A stretch of 64,000 nucleotides of DNA from Bacteroides sp. OM05-12 (GCF_003438995.1 NZ_QSUN01000004.1:264103-328102), one strand, 5' to 3'; numbered from the stretch's first letter, positions 40,461-50,173 are shown. Program-made: numbers and translations. Notes: generated by a model from the sequence alone, not told the origin.

Positions 40461-43400
40461 TTAGCGGACTAATCCTTTTGTATTATTTTTCACTTCTGCC
40501 ATATCCGTTTGGATATCTTTGAGATACTTAACTGTATTGCCTGTATTCTCTGAAATTTGAACTAATTCAAGATAAGAATTAGCAATTAAAGTTCTTGTTT
40601 CATCTGCAATGTTCCGCACTTCAGTATTCACAGAAAGGATGGCGTCAGCTTTAGCAGTCAAAAGATTTAAAGACTGCGATTGAAATTCTGACTGAATCTT
40701 TATTTCCTCCCCTGCCATTTGTAAAGCAGTGAAACGTCCGTTTAACTCATCGCCTGTATCCTGCGACATGGTTTGAAAACCTCCGGAAGTGGAAGATTGA
40801 GAAGAAGAGAAGGAGGATTCCCACCCCATAGCCTCTTTTAATGCATTTCTCTCTGCAAGACCTTGATCGACAATATTATTCCATTTTTTTTGCAAAAAAT
40901 CTTGTTCGTATTCATCGATTTTACCATCTTCCATGGCTTTTGCAAAATCTGTGTACCAATCCTGTATGAGTTTATCATATTTGCTTGTCATTAGGCTTTC
41001 TATGACAGCATTCTGCATCATCTTCTCGAAACTATTTGCAAAATCTTCTGCATCGGATTCCATATCGAGAAGAGCACTCTTGAAATTATCTCTGACACTA
41101 TCAAAAGATGTATTAGTAAGCTTTTCATTATAGGCGTTCTCTAATTCTTCAAGCTGCTTGTAATAAGTGATATACTCATCCATGTATTGGGCTGCATCTT
41201 TATACCCATCGTCAGCAAGTCCTTTTATCTTTGAGTATAAAGTGGTATCTTCCTCGGCCAATTTAGCCATTTCTTTACTAGACAATTTGAAGAAATCACT
41301 TGCATTTTTGACAGAGTGACCAACAATTGAACTGATTTTGCTCCAATCGGAAGCAGACATACCATTATCTATTTTATTGTTGGATGAATGAGCGCCTCCA
41401 ATACCTATAAAACCATTAGAATAAGCAGCTCCGCTCCTTTGCATAGATTCTTGGGTATTAGCCATTTGCTTTTCTATATTATCTTTCTGTACATTGTATA
41501 TATCGGAAGCATCGGTCAGTGAGGCTTTATCCATCTTATCAGAAAGATTATCAAGCGCATTCTTCAGGTCTTGATTTGACTGTGCAAGATATTCCAAATC
41601 TTTTTCAAGGTTTACATCGCTGTCACCAGAGCCAGTTATTTTAGAGAATGCTCCAAATGTGATAGTATCCCATATACCTCTTGCTGCATTGAATACGCTT
41701 GAAAAGACGTTCTCAACAAATCCATCCAACCCCTGTTTGTTAATAACATCAAGCAAAGAGAATGCAGCCCCGATAATTCCACCGATCTTACTTCCAGCTT
41801 CAGTAAATATATTTGTAATATTCTCTGCAAGACCACCGATTTGTGACAATGACATTTCAGAAGAACTGCCAAGTTGCGTTATGGCATCCGATAAAATAAT
41901 AAGATTACTGACAGTCTTATCTTTAGCTTTTGTTACATTAGTCTCTGCATTCGTTACGCCTTGTTGAGCTGCGTTTTTCTTCTTTAAAGCGGCTTCTTTT
42001 TGCTCATCAGTTCCGTTCTCCATCGCCTCGTTATACTCATTCTGAGCTTTAGTCAGTTCATCTTGTGCCATACGGAGTGCGTCGAGTTGTTCAGGCAAAT
42101 CACCAAGTAGACCGCCTTTGTCGATAATAGTTGTTTGAATGTTATTCAGGGCTTCATCAATCACCTTTTTTTGCTCAACATTCATATTCTTATATTCAGG
42201 AGAATCTTTAAAGGATTTAAGCTGTAACTTAACATCCTCAAGCGACTTCTTGGAAACCTTACTTAAGTCACCAAAAATGAGCTCCCAATTGATCCCTTGC
42301 TTGAATTGTTCCATATCAATAGCTGACAAAGCTTCAGTCTTTTGCTTTTCAAATGATTTCTTTTCCCATTCATTTTGACTGGCAGCTATTTTTTCGTCGT
42401 ATTCTAATGCTATCGCCTCTTTTTTCTGTTGGAATGTACCGTATTCTTTCAGGTAATCCCGCATTGGTTGCAATTTAAAACGCTGTTTATCTTTATCGAA
42501 GTTATCAATAGATGATTTGTACAACTCACTAAAATACTTGCTTTCATCATCGGACAACTCAATACCCGTTGCATCGAATGATTTCCCTTTGTTTTCGGGT
42601 TTGGTTTCCCATGCCGAACGGGCATCATCAATCTTCTTTCGCAAAGCATCCTCTTTTTGGCGGTCAATAGCCTGCATCTCTTTCTCGAAGTTGAGTTCCA
42701 TTTGGGCAATGGTTTTCTTAGAACCTTCATCCATCGCTTTAATGCGAGCTTCATCAACTTTCATTTGTAAGTCTTCGGCAGAACGTTGTTGTTCCAACGC
42801 CTGCTTATCAAGGAGGAGATTATACTTTTCGGTTTGCTTACGTGATTTTTCTGCTTGGTTTTCTTCTTTAGTTAGTTTGCTACCTGTAAGTCCACCAAGT
42901 TTTTTATATGCTTTTTCAGTAGTTTCTTCTCGCTTCTTGGCTTCTTCATATTGCTTAGAAGTGAATTTGTTTTTATCTTTTTCTATTTCAGTAAGTTTCT
43001 TTTTAGCATCCTCCCAATCTTTCTTTGCTTTATCATAGTCTTGCTTATAGGTATTAGGAGATTTCTTTTCTGCCAACGCACCATTTATAGAGGAGATAAT
43101 ACTTTCTAAATCCCCGCCTTTGACCATCATCCCGCCAACATTAAAACCATTTCGTTTGGATGCAGATGATTGAGCCATTTTCAACTCAGCTTCAAGTTTC
43201 TCTTTAGAATAGTTTTTTAAGTTAACCTTATACGCAGCAATATTATCCTCAAGAACATCTTTCTGATACTTCTTTAACAATTCAGAGTTTTTCTCCATTT
43301 GCTCACGCACCTGTACATAAGACTGTTTACCTGCAAACATTTTCCATATTTGTATATCGGTATCAGACATGTTCTTACGAAGTTCTGGATTATCGAATAA

Positions 43401-45209
43401 CTGGAGGTATCTTTGTTGATTAGCCACTGTTTGCTTTAAAGATGTATAATCATCCTTTCTTTCCTGCACAGAACGTTTTGAATCTTCTTCGTTGATTCGT
43501 TGTTTCAATTTCAAAATATCTTCCAACTTTAACTTCTCTAAATCATATTGTTCAAAGATTTTCGGATATTCTTTTCGGAGTTCCTCCAAAGATTTCTGAC
43601 GGGTGAGAGTAGCTAAACTTTCGTCACGTGCAGATGTAAGGAGTTTATCTATTTTTTGTTTATGCTCTTGTTCTTTCTTTAATGCTGCATCTTTAATATC
43701 ATTGTATTCTTTTTGGGCACGTGCGGCAGCAGTTGTACTATCAGACATTGCCCACATAGCAGCTCCTAATCCAACAATAGCAGTTGCTAATAACACATAG
43801 GGATTAGTAAGCATAGCTGCATTAAGAGCCAGCTGCGCCTTTCTTGCCAATATCCGGGTGTTAGTAAGTCCTATCTCCACAAGGGTATGTTTGCTCTCAG
43901 CAGCAGTAACTAACATCACAGCGGTGCGATATGCTCCATAGGTGACAAGCAGTCCAGACAACACCTTGCCGACAGTCTCATAGTTCTGAATCAAAGAAGT
44001 GGCTGCCTGTATCCCAGACATAATAACACCTTCAGACTTTTCTCCCATTTCATTGAAAGCGTTATCCAAAGCATCCTGCATCATGGAAATCTGACCATTG
44101 ATAGTCTTTGAAGCATTCTCGGACATGTTATAGAACTTACCACCTGCAGCAGTAGCATCAAGAAACGCTTGCTGTACCATCTCTGCGGAGATTGCGCCCT
44201 TTGACATCTCATCTTTCAGTGTAGCGATAGATTTTCCTGTCTTTTCAGAAATAGTTTGAAGTGGATTGAATCCGGCATTAATCATTTGATTGAGGTCTTG
44301 ACCCATAAGTTTACCAGTAGCCGACATTTGAGAAAAAGCCAACGTGAGGGAATTGAACTTCCCTGATTCTCCCATTGAAATATCAGATAAAGCTTTCAGA
44401 TACTTAATAGTATCCTCTGCCTGAATATTAAAACCAAGCATCATTTTTTCAGCCCCAACCATATCGGTCATAGTTAATGGAGATATTTTAGCAAGTTCTT
44501 TCACTTGCGCCATGAGCGGACCAGCTACATCTTTGCCGACCATTGTTTCCATAGCAGTCTGCATGGACTGGAACTCACCACGCACACGGATGATTTCAGA
44601 GCCTAATGCTTTCAAAACTGCTGTTCCACCAATGACAGCCAGTGCCTTTTTCCATGAAACAGCAATACCGTTATTTGTCTCAACCACCTGTTTGCCTTCA
44701 TTCTTATAGAGAGAATATTCGTCACGGAGTTTCTTCACAGATAGTCGGGCTTCGGCTTGCTGTTGTGTTAAGTCAAACAAAGCTGCTTTTTCTTCATCCA
44801 GCGTTTTTTTTGCGGAAGTGTACTCATCCAACTTACTGTTTGCAGACAATGGATTACGTTTCAATGCGGTACGATAAGCATCACCGAGACGCTTAACATC
44901 GGCTTCCACATCCTTAACTACTGCCTTTTGAGCGATAATCTTTTCAGTAAACCCATTTACAGACTGTGAAGCAGCGAATATCTTCCTCTTGAAACCATTC
45001 TCCATCTCCGCGCCAGCTTTAGCAGCATTCGTTACCAACTCATCCATTCGTTGCGTGGATGCAGCAAGCTGGGTATTGAGTGTTTTAAAAGCGGCAGGAG
45101 ACTGTGTGCTATCCATACCCTTCAACTCTTGCTTTAACTTTGCTATCTCATTTCTTAATTTTACGACTTCCTCCCAATCGGAAGCCACACGGAATACGAG
45201 CTTCGGCAT
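40461..45209 (-). CDS. Tape measure protein
   Basis: 1582 residues. N-terminal coiled coil (1-185), then a tape-measure domain (about 195-400, with GQDLNQMINAGFNPLQTISEKTG), two hydrophobic segments (about 415-432 and 465-485), long charged coiled coils (490-1000), a hydrophobic patch near 1165-1190 and a helical end. This is the standard siphovirus tape measure layout. At about 1.5 angstrom per residue it predicts a tail near 230-240 nm, which is inference. It lies four bases after the T-like chaperone frame. Confidence 0.95.
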   Translation of the reverse strand: MPKLVFRVASDWEEVVKLRNEIAKLKQELKGMDSTQSPAAFKTLNTQLAASTQRMDELVTNAAKAGAEMENGFKRKIFAASQSVNGFTEKIIAQKAVVKDVEADVKRLGDAYRTALKRNPLSANSKLDEYTSAKKTLDEEKAALFDLTQQQAEARLSVKKLRDEYSLYKNEGKQVVETNNGIAVSWKKALAVIGGTAVLKALGSEIIRVRGEFQSMQTAMETMVGKDVAGPLMAQVKELAKISPLTMTDMVGAEKMMLGFNIQAEDTIKYLKALSDISMGESGKFNSLTLAFSQMSATGKLMGQDLNQMINAGFNPLQTISEKTGKSIATLKDEMSKGAISAEMVQQAFLDATAAGGKFYNMSENASKTINGQISMMQDALDNAFNEMGEKSEGVIMSGIQAATSLIQNYETVGKVLSGLLVTYGAYRTAVMLVTAAESKHTLVEIGLTNTRILARKAQLALNAAMLTNPYVLLATAIVGLGAAMWAMSDSTTAAARAQKEYNDIKDAALKKEQEHKQKIDKLLTSARDESLATLTRQKSLEELRKEYPKIFEQYDLEKLKLEDILKLKQRINEEDSKRSVQERKDDYTSLKQTVANQQRYLQLFDNPELRKNMSDTDIQIWKMFAGKQSYVQVREQMEKNSELLKKYQKDVLEDNIAAYKVNLKNYSKEKLEAELKMAQSSASKRNGFNVGGMMVKGGDLESIISSINGALAEKKSPNTYKQDYDKAKKDWEDAKKKLTEIEKDKNKFTSKQYEEAKKREETTEKAYKKLGGLTGSKLTKEENQAEKSRKQTEKYNLLLDKQALEQQRSAEDLQMKVDEARIKAMDEGSKKTIAQMELNFEKEMQAIDRQKEDALRKKIDDARSAWETKPENKGKSFDATGIELSDDESKYFSELYKSSIDNFDKDKQRFKLQPMRDYLKEYGTFQQKKEAIALEYDEKIAASQNEWEKKSFEKQKTEALSAIDMEQFKQGINWELIFGDLSKVSKKSLEDVKLQLKSFKDSPEYKNMNVEQKKVIDEALNNIQTTIIDKGGLLGDLPEQLDALRMAQDELTKAQNEYNEAMENGTDEQKEAALKKKNAAQQGVTNAETNVTKAKDKTVSNLIILSDAITQLGSSSEMSLSQIGGLAENITNIFTEAGSKIGGIIGAAFSLLDVINKQGLDGFVENVFSSVFNAARGIWDTITFGAFSKITGSGDSDVNLEKDLEYLAQSNQDLKNALDNLSDKMDKASLTDASDIYNVQKDNIEKQMANTQESMQRSGAAYSNGFIGIGGAHSSNNKIDNGMSASDWSKISSIVGHSVKNASDFFKLSSKEMAKLAEEDTTLYSKIKGLADDGYKDAAQYMDEYITYYKQLEELENAYNEKLTNTSFDSVRDNFKSALLDMESDAEDFANSFEKMMQNAVIESLMTSKYDKLIQDWYTDFAKAMEDGKIDEYEQDFLQKKWNNIVDQGLAERNALKEAMGWESSFSSSQSSTSGGFQTMSQDTGDELNGRFTALQMAGEEIKIQSEFQSQSLNLLTAKADAILSVNTEVRNIADETRTLIANSYLELVQISENTGNTVKYLKDIQTDMAEVKNNTKGLVR

Positions 45210-45212
45210 ATA

Positions 45213-45380
45213 TTATTGTTTTAATGGGTTCTTACCCTTGGTTTTGAAAAATTCTTCTTCTGATACTTCCTCCATAACTTCTCCGTAGACAGTATGGAGC
45301 TTGTCCTTTTGCATAATAACCATGTTTCTATATGGTATCTTGTACACGACTTCATCATAAGACAGATGCAGATTTTCCAT
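45213..45380 (-). CDS. Tail chaperone T-like frame, probably made by -1 frameshift
   Basis: From the only ATG (45,380) it encodes 55 residues (MENLHLSYDEVVYKIPYRNM...), but the same frame stays open upstream through the end of the preceding gene with no start codon, back past 45,476. Taken with the slippery site at 45,476-45,482, the frame most likely gives the C-terminal 87 residues of a 195-residue G-T fusion, as in lambda. It ends four bases before the tape measure start, exactly where T lies in siphoviruses. Independent translation from 45,380 is possible. Confidence 0.7.
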   Translation of the reverse strand: MENLHLSYDEVVYKIPYRNMVIMQKDKLHTVYGEVMEEVSEEEFFKTKGKNPLKQ

Positions 45381-45415
45381 GAACGTTGCTATCTGTCCCA
45401 GTAAACAGTTGTTTC

Positions 45416-45799
45416 CTACGACCGTTGCTTTGCTGTCAGTAGAGCAACGTTCTTGGCTAAAACTGACAGCTTGTAAAAATTTTCAGCAGAAATCATTGAA
45501 AGGCCTGTTGTTAAAGCCTCTATCACTTCATCGAATGTTCCATGAGACAATTCTTCATGTAGAGATTCATCGCCCTGTATGAGCCATGAGAGAGCACGAG
45601 AAGCTGTTTCTACATCTTTCAAAGAGCGAAGCATATCCATTACCGTAACTCCATCTTTCAAGTCAGAAAGATAATACCCGGCACCGGCTATCTTATGAAT
45701 CGTAAGAGGATGAATCACATAGGCTTTACCATTCACAAACACCGTTTCAAAGTCTTTCCCCAAAACGGCTGCACTTACTATTTTTGAAGCTTTTCCCAT
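45416..45799 (-). CDS. Tail assembly chaperone (lambda gpG-like)
   Basis: 127 residues, mostly helical, between major tail protein and tape measure, the usual place of the gpG chaperone. Codons 106-108 read GAA AAT TTT and contain the classic -1 heptamer A-AAT-TTT (45,482-45,476). The ribosomes that do not slip end here at 45,416; those that slip continue into the T frame. Confidence 0.85.
   Translation of the reverse strand: MGKASKIVSAAVLGKDFETVFVNGKAYVIHPLTIHKIAGAGYYLSDLKDGVTVMDMLRSLKDVETASRALSWLIQGDESLHEELSHGTFDEVIEALTTGLSMISAENFYKLSVLAKNVALLTAKQRS
45476..45482 (-). promoter_or_regulatory. Predicted -1 ribosomal frameshift site (A-AAT-TTT)
   Basis: Fits X-XXY-YYZ in the zero frame of the G-like gene (codons 107-108). 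The -1 frame is open from here to 45,213, the right outcome for a G-T fusion. I did not identify a stimulatory RNA structure. Confidence 0.65.
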
Positions 45800-45816
45800 A
45801 TATTGAAATTAAAAAA

Positions 45817-45838
45817 GCGGTGAGCAATCACCCACCGC
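45817..45838 (-). terminator. Terminator between major tail protein and tail chaperone
   Basis: GCGGTG (45,817-45,822) and CACCGC (45,833-45,838) pair, and the minus strand continues TTTTTTAAT. It probably causes partial termination, making tail tube protein more abundant than the tail assembly proteins downstream. Confidence 0.75.
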
Positions 45839-45868
45839 CATCCTGAAAAGATTACTTTTACCTTAAAT

Positions 45869-46408
45869 TTATGCTGTAGGAGCATCCACTTTTTCACCAT
45901 CAAGCCAGTACTCACCAGCTACACTATCAGTTGGATTTTCCATTGCGACAGCAGAAACACCCAGTCCGATATTCTTCTCAACAAAGTTACCTTTACCGAT
46001 TATAGAGGCGTTGGTAAATACAATGTAGTTACCTGTCTTGGTCATACCGACAACAGCTTTGTTGATAACCTCTGCGACATCCGGTTCATGCCAGCCAACA
46101 ACGGACTGACCGTCTTTTACAAGCTCACCGCCTTGCAACTCCTTCTTGTCTTCAAAGGAATATTCTCCCATAGTAAACGCCATAGTTCTTGCACCTTTAG
46201 CGGTAACGTCCTTGTAGTAAACCTTTCCGGTCAACTCATTGATGTAATCAGTCGTTGTGGGATCGTCTTCTGTATATCCCCAAGTGTCCTGATGGGAGTT
46301 CTTTACTTCCGTAGCGGAAGCCAACCACGTTTTCAAAGAAGTAGGCGTAACGGCAGCAGTTATAACCGCACCGTACCAAATCTTTTTAATTCCAATAAAT
46401 GGTTTCAT
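45869..46408 (-). CDS. Major tail tube protein
   Basis: 179 residues (MKPFIGIKKIWYGAVITAAVTPTSLKTWLASATEV...), a beta-rich tail protein with the expected position between tail terminator and chaperone. An ELTGKVYYKDVTAKGARTM stretch (about 60-78) and the repeated WY/TYSFED pattern fit tail tube proteins of Bacteroides phages. A terminator follows. Confidence 0.82.
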   Translation of the reverse strand: MKPFIGIKKIWYGAVITAAVTPTSLKTWLASATEVKNSHQDTWGYTEDDPTTTDYINELTGKVYYKDVTAKGARTMAFTMGEYSFEDKKELQGGELVKDGQSVVGWHEPDVAEVINKAVVGMTKTGNYIVFTNASIIGKGNFVEKNIGLGVSAVAMENPTDSVAGEYWLDGEKVDAPTA

Positions 46409-46414
46409 ATACTT

Positions 46415-46807
46415 CTATTTTACATTTAATACTTCAAATAAAATTCTCACATTCACATAATGACACTTCAAAGCTGTGTCCGCTTCTGTACCGATTGATT
46501 CAATTGAATAACGATAGGTTGTGCCGTCATAGGTGCTTACCACATCATCAAACCGCTTGTTGGCTTCTCTTTCGAGTTCTCCCAGTCGGATGCTGTTGGC
46601 TTCATTCTCACTCAAATCGGGAACGCAAAGATTAACTTCAGCGAAAGACTTCTTCCAGTAAGTCCCCGGCTGTTGTTTCTTTGCGTGGATGACAATTCTT
46701 TCAGAAGTCAATTCACCCGTCAGTGTTTCACCGTCAGGCACTATGTCTATTCCGAAAGCCTTGCAATCCCGATAGAGAATGTTTCCTATGTCGGTGGTTA
46801 CTATCAT
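46415..46807 (-). CDS. Tail terminator-like protein
   Basis: 130 residues. Position just upstream of the major tail protein and after the connector genes is that of the tail terminator (gpU/gp17-like). The sequence is mixed alpha/beta with no distinctive motif. Overlaps the upstream gene by four bases. Confidence 0.65.
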   Translation of the reverse strand: MIVTTDIGNILYRDCKAFGIDIVPDGETLTGELTSERIVIHAKKQQPGTYWKKSFAEVNLCVPDLSENEANSIRLGELEREANKRFDDVVSTYDGTTYRYSIESIGTEADTALKCHYVNVRILFEVLNVK

Positions 46808-47193
46808 CCTAATGCTTCGATACGTTGGTTGAGAATGTTCAGATACTCACCCATATAATCGCGCTGTTGCAGAAGCAAATCACGTTGGTGTTCGTCTTTT
46901 ACAACTTCTTCAAACTTGGGAGTGTCTACAAAAGCGCACAGTTTACTAAATCTTTCAGCCAAATCCTGCCGTTCGATAAGTAAGCGGTCTTTGAATGTTT
47001 CAGCTACCTTGTATGCCTTTTCAAACACATCTTTAGGTGAATAGCTTTCATAACCGTCTTCATATACCACCTTGTAACCTTCTTCCGCCACTTCCATTGT
47101 TCTTGGAATAGCATCAGTAGGAAGATATACTTTACCACCCTTGCGAATTGCAGGTGTAGCTTGAACTAACTTTGTTCCAATATACTTTTTCAT
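46804..47193 (-). CDS. Phage protein with helical C-terminal domain
   Basis: 129 residues. The first 60 have a small beta domain (IRKGGKVYLPTDAIP) and the rest is a coiled-coil helix pair (FKDRLLIERQDLAERFSKLCAF, then LLLQQRDYMGEYLNILNQRI), a module I recall as widespread in Bacteroides phages. Function unknown. It overlaps both neighbours by four bases. Confidence 0.65.
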   Translation of the reverse strand: MKKYIGTKLVQATPAIRKGGKVYLPTDAIPRTMEVAEEGYKVVYEDGYESYSPKDVFEKAYKVAETFKDRLLIERQDLAERFSKLCAFVDTPKFEEVVKDEHQRDLLLQQRDYMGEYLNILNQRIEALG

Positions 47194-47492
47194 TTTTCAA
47201 ATTCTTCTTTTAATCGTTTCTCTGCATATAAAGCGGCACCACTTAAAACATCAAACCCTTTAGATTCCACGAATGAAGCGTATTCCGCTTCGTTTTTCAG
47301 AGTTAACCCGTCTTTATCAACATCGTAATTATTGGACGTTCTCAAAGTGAGTGTGTGGTCTTGATAATCACCGTGTTCCTCTGCATACTTCACGGCTTCA
47401 TCGCCCACATCAATCATCTTCTTCTCCACTTCCCATTCTCCGTCTTGAAAGAACTTCTCAACATCTGAAAAATCTGCATCTACTCCAACCAT
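47190..47492 (-). CDS. HK97 gp10-like head-tail joining protein
   Basis: 100 residues with the helix-strand pattern (EVEKKMIDVGDEAVKYAEEHGDYQDHT ... YASFVESKGFDVLSGA) of the HK97 gp10/neck family. It sits between the two connector proteins and the tail terminator, the standard place. Confidence 0.75.
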   Translation of the reverse strand: MVGVDADFSDVEKFFQDGEWEVEKKMIDVGDEAVKYAEEHGDYQDHTLTLRTSNNYDVDKDGLTLKNEAEYASFVESKGFDVLSGAALYAEKRLKEEFEK

Positions 47493-47809
47493 ATCACTCT
47501 ATAAGAAAAATAGTTTGTCTCTAACGGGCTTTTCGCAATACCTTCACCTCTTATGCTTCTATCAGGATTCAAACAACGAACTTCTGCACCTGCTTCAACC
47601 TTTGACGGCTTATCAAAGACAACCTTGTACTTGAAATCATACAGAACGCCATTGATAGATACCTTCTTTTCCGCACTCACATCATCACAACGGCACTTGC
47701 ATACATCCTGCCAGTTTTCACCACCTGTACCGGGAATCGGTCTGCCGAACTCGTCCTTATCCATCGGGGTGATAACTTTAACCTGCAATATGTGTGGGGC
47801 GAATATCAT
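47480..47809 (-). CDS. Head-tail connector/stopper-like protein
   Basis: 109 residues, a small beta-barrel (head-closure/stopper, gp16-like). CRCDDVSAEKKVSINGVLYDFKYKVV (about 35-60) fits. Overlaps the gp10-like gene by 13 bases. Confidence 0.7.
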   Translation of the reverse strand: MIFAPHILQVKVITPMDKDEFGRPIPGTGGENWQDVCKCRCDDVSAEKKVSINGVLYDFKYKVVFDKPSKVEAGAEVRCLNPDRSIRGEGIAKSPLETNYFSYRVIWLE

Positions 47810-48120
47810 AAGAAGGTTACTTTAGGCTTGTTGCTCAATTCGTCTTTTAATCCATACTCTTTGCATAAGAAAGAATAGTAGTCCTTAATGCCTTGAAGAT
47901 TCCAAGACATAGAAAAACCGCTTTCACTGATTGAAGTAGCACGAAGCAATAGAGAGGGGATAAACCGGGCGATAGACACGTGTACACGAGTATTGTTATC
48001 GGGGGTTATCTCATCCTCTCCGCTTATCTTGGCGTTCAGACACATATCCAAAAGGTCAGCTTCCGACAAGTTAATGCCGAAAGTTTGGAACTTCTGTTGT
48101 ATGTAGTCTTTTACTGTCAT
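47806..48120 (-). CDS. Head-tail adaptor-like protein
   Basis: 104 residues, alpha-helical; the position after the capsid genes and before the stopper matches the adaptor (gp15/gp6-like) of siphoviruses. Sequence: MTVKDYIQQKFQTFGINLSE..., which resembles DUF6706-type phage proteins in my memory. Four-base overlaps on both sides. Confidence 0.65.
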   Translation of the reverse strand: MTVKDYIQQKFQTFGINLSEADLLDMCLNAKISGEDEITPDNNTRVHVSIARFIPSLLLRATSISESGFSMSWNLQGIKDYYSFLCKEYGLKDELSNKPKVTFL

Positions 48121-48455
48121 ACCTCAATACCTAAAGCCTTTTTCAAAGCCAAAGTCTTTTCTTCGTCCAAAGCAGTAACATTCGCAAGAAGAGTTTCCTC
48201 TTTCATGTTCATAGCACCTTTCTCACCGATAGACTTCAACGCTTCAACCAGTTCTTTCTTGTCGAACTCCTTTTCAAAGAGGGATATTTTCACCTCATTC
48301 TTTTCTTCGGGAACTACGATACGTTCAGCCAACTTGCGACTTACCAAGTCTTCAATACGGGCTTCATCCTCAATTTCGAGGACTTCACCCGGATTGTATA
48401 ACTGCCCAGTAAACTTGTCTCGGAAAACACTAATTACTTTCACCTTCATAAGCAC
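48117..48455 (-). CDS. Small acidic phage protein downstream of capsid
   Basis: 112 residues, Lys/Glu-rich helical region (EIEDEARIEDLVSRKLAERIVV) with a small N-terminal beta hairpin (KVISVFRDKFTGQLYNPGEVL), of the sort seen in head-fibre or DNA-connector accessory proteins. Not recognised. Four bases after the capsid stop. Confidence 0.65.
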   Translation of the reverse strand: MLMKVKVISVFRDKFTGQLYNPGEVLEIEDEARIEDLVSRKLAERIVVPEEKNEVKISLFEKEFDKKELVEALKSIGEKGAMNMKEETLLANVTALDEEKTLALKKALGIEV

Positions 48456-48459
48456 CTCC

Positions 48460-49551
48460 TTATCCCTCCGGGACTTCGTTCATAGTTGACAAATCGAAGT
48501 TCACAATCTTATTCGGAGCGATAAACTCAGGAATCCACTCAGCAGTGTATTCCATGTATCTACCTTCTTCGTCACGATAGTTGCACACAGACATTTGGCC
48601 TTCCGCCTGAGTGTAATTACGTCCCGGAACTGGATCGGTCATTACATACGGTCTATGGTGACGCATACGCATTACATTGTCGCTCTGCAACAGAGTAATA
48701 CGGTCATCCGCGTAAACCTGTACGTTCTCGCCTGCCTGATTTTCTACGTAGTCCTCCTTGATTTCGATTGCAGGGAGGCCGATACCTGTAAACACGCTGG
48801 AAGCCATTTGGTCTGTTACCAACCCAGCATTAACCATGAACTCACGCTCACCAAGAATCATCTTGAATTTATCACCGAACTCAGAAGCACCTACAATGTT
48901 CTTCATAAATGTGCCACGAGACATAATCATCTTGGAGAACACACCGTATTTAGCTTTCAGCTTTTGAATCTCCTGCTGCAAATAAGAGATAAACGTATTC
49001 TTTGCTGAAGCATCAGGAGTCAAGAAATGGAACGGCAACTCAATATCAAGCAACTCAATATTCTCCTTGTTGTCTGCCAGGTGAACCTGAGCCTTGCCAG
49101 TCATCAATAGTTCGGGAACAACAATATCCATACGCTTGTGCGGAGCAAGCAGAATCTGGCGGTAGTCATCAACGATAAAGTCGATAATCTCCTGCAAGAT
49201 TGTACGCTGGTCTGCGGTATTAGCAGCATTGAACTTGTCGATGATATCCTGCAATTGAGACAAACGCTCAATATCCATCTGGTAACGGTCACCCAAGTAA
49301 GCGATTTCAGTATAACCACTTCCAAGTGAACGTCTTTCACGGATAGGCTTCTGGTCATTCTTGCCAATAATAGAACCGGCAACAACGCCAGTAACCGTTC
49401 CCAAATAAGTCTTGAAAACACGAGTCTTGGTTTCCAAGAAATCGCCGTACTGCTTCCAGTAGATTGTGTCCAATCTCATTTGAAGCACACGGTCAATCAC
49501 CGCTTTTACAATTTGCGGATCAGTAAATAAAGTTTGTATGGTCAAATTCAT
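48460..49551 (-). CDS. Major capsid protein (phage_cap_E/lambda gpE-like)
   Basis: 363 residues. N-terminus MNLTIQTLFTDPQIVKAVIDR and C-terminal VQVYADDRITLLQSDNVMRM fit the lambda gpE/phage_cap_E family. The gene follows scaffold and a small capsid accessory gene, and precedes connectors, as in lambdoid head modules. Encoded at 18 bases from the upstream gene. Confidence 0.9.
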   Translation of the reverse strand: MNLTIQTLFTDPQIVKAVIDRVLQMRLDTIYWKQYGDFLETKTRVFKTYLGTVTGVVAGSIIGKNDQKPIRERRSLGSGYTEIAYLGDRYQMDIERLSQLQDIIDKFNAANTADQRTILQEIIDFIVDDYRQILLAPHKRMDIVVPELLMTGKAQVHLADNKENIELLDIELPFHFLTPDASAKNTFISYLQQEIQKLKAKYGVFSKMIMSRGTFMKNIVGASEFGDKFKMILGEREFMVNAGLVTDQMASSVFTGIGLPAIEIKEDYVENQAGENVQVYADDRITLLQSDNVMRMRHHRPYVMTDPVPGRNYTQAEGQMSVCNYRDEEGRYMEYTAEWIPEFIAPNKIVNFDLSTMNEVPEG

Positions 49552-49568
49552 ATCTAAACTTTTTAGGA

Positions 49569-50168
49569 TTAATACTCGAACTGGAAACGAGAGGTCAATC
49601 CGACCTTATCCAGTTCATGGATCGGGAGAATCAGCTTACTTTCCTTTACTTCATAAGCCTGCATCAGAAGAGTTGGAAGAACAGCTCCGTCGCTTTCGAC
49701 TTTCTTTTCATCATAGAGGACGAAATTAGCCGTATTCTTTTTTACTGTACCTCCTACTTCTGTTGCTTCAAACAGGATGGTATCTTCGGCGATATTCTCT
49801 CCAAAAGCTGCTTTGATGGTTAATACATCGTAGGCTTTATTGGACTTATCAATAGATGCTACTTCCGCACCTTTCTTTCCACTTCCAATGAACATTCCTG
49901 CATAAGCAAGAGAACCCTTAGCCACTTTGATAGTTAGGTTTGCATCTCCAGTGGTATAGGCTTCAACCACTTTTAAGTTGCGAACCGGGACAACCGTCCG
50001 TTTCTTCAAATCCGCTTGTACCGGAGTAAACACGGGTAAAAAAGTACCTACCACGAGGTTGGTAATATCCAACTTCCACGGTCCACTCTTTCTGGCACCC
50101 GTTTCTACACGGTAAAACTCTTCCGGCTTGTAATCCGGTTTTAAGTCATAATGTGTACCTGCTGCCAT
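49569..50168 (-). CDS. Capsid accessory/decoration-like protein
   Basis: 199 residues, beta-rich. It lies between scaffold and major capsid, the position of head decoration (gpD/head-stabilising) proteins in this type of phage. No catalytic motif. Cotranscribed with both neighbours (5- and 17-base gaps). Confidence 0.65.
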   Translation of the reverse strand: MAAGTHYDLKPDYKPEEFYRVETGARKSGPWKLDITNLVVGTFLPVFTPVQADLKKRTVVPVRNLKVVEAYTTGDANLTIKVAKGSLAYAGMFIGSGKKGAEVASIDKSNKAYDVLTIKAAFGENIAEDTILFEATEVGGTVKKNTANFVLYDEKKVESDGAVLPTLLMQAYEVKESKLILPIHELDKVGLTSRFQFEY

Positions 50169-50173
50169 TTAAT

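Noticed and set aside
40461..45209. Tape measure with embedded lytic transglycosylase or peptidase
   Set aside because: I could not find SLT, NLPC/P60 or M23 motifs in the sequence; only coiled coil and hydrophobic segments.
47980..48489. A 169-codon plus-strand open frame over capsid-downstream genes
   Set aside because: Opposite to two tightly packed phage genes with matched overlaps; serine/phenylalanine-rich composition typical of antisense frames.
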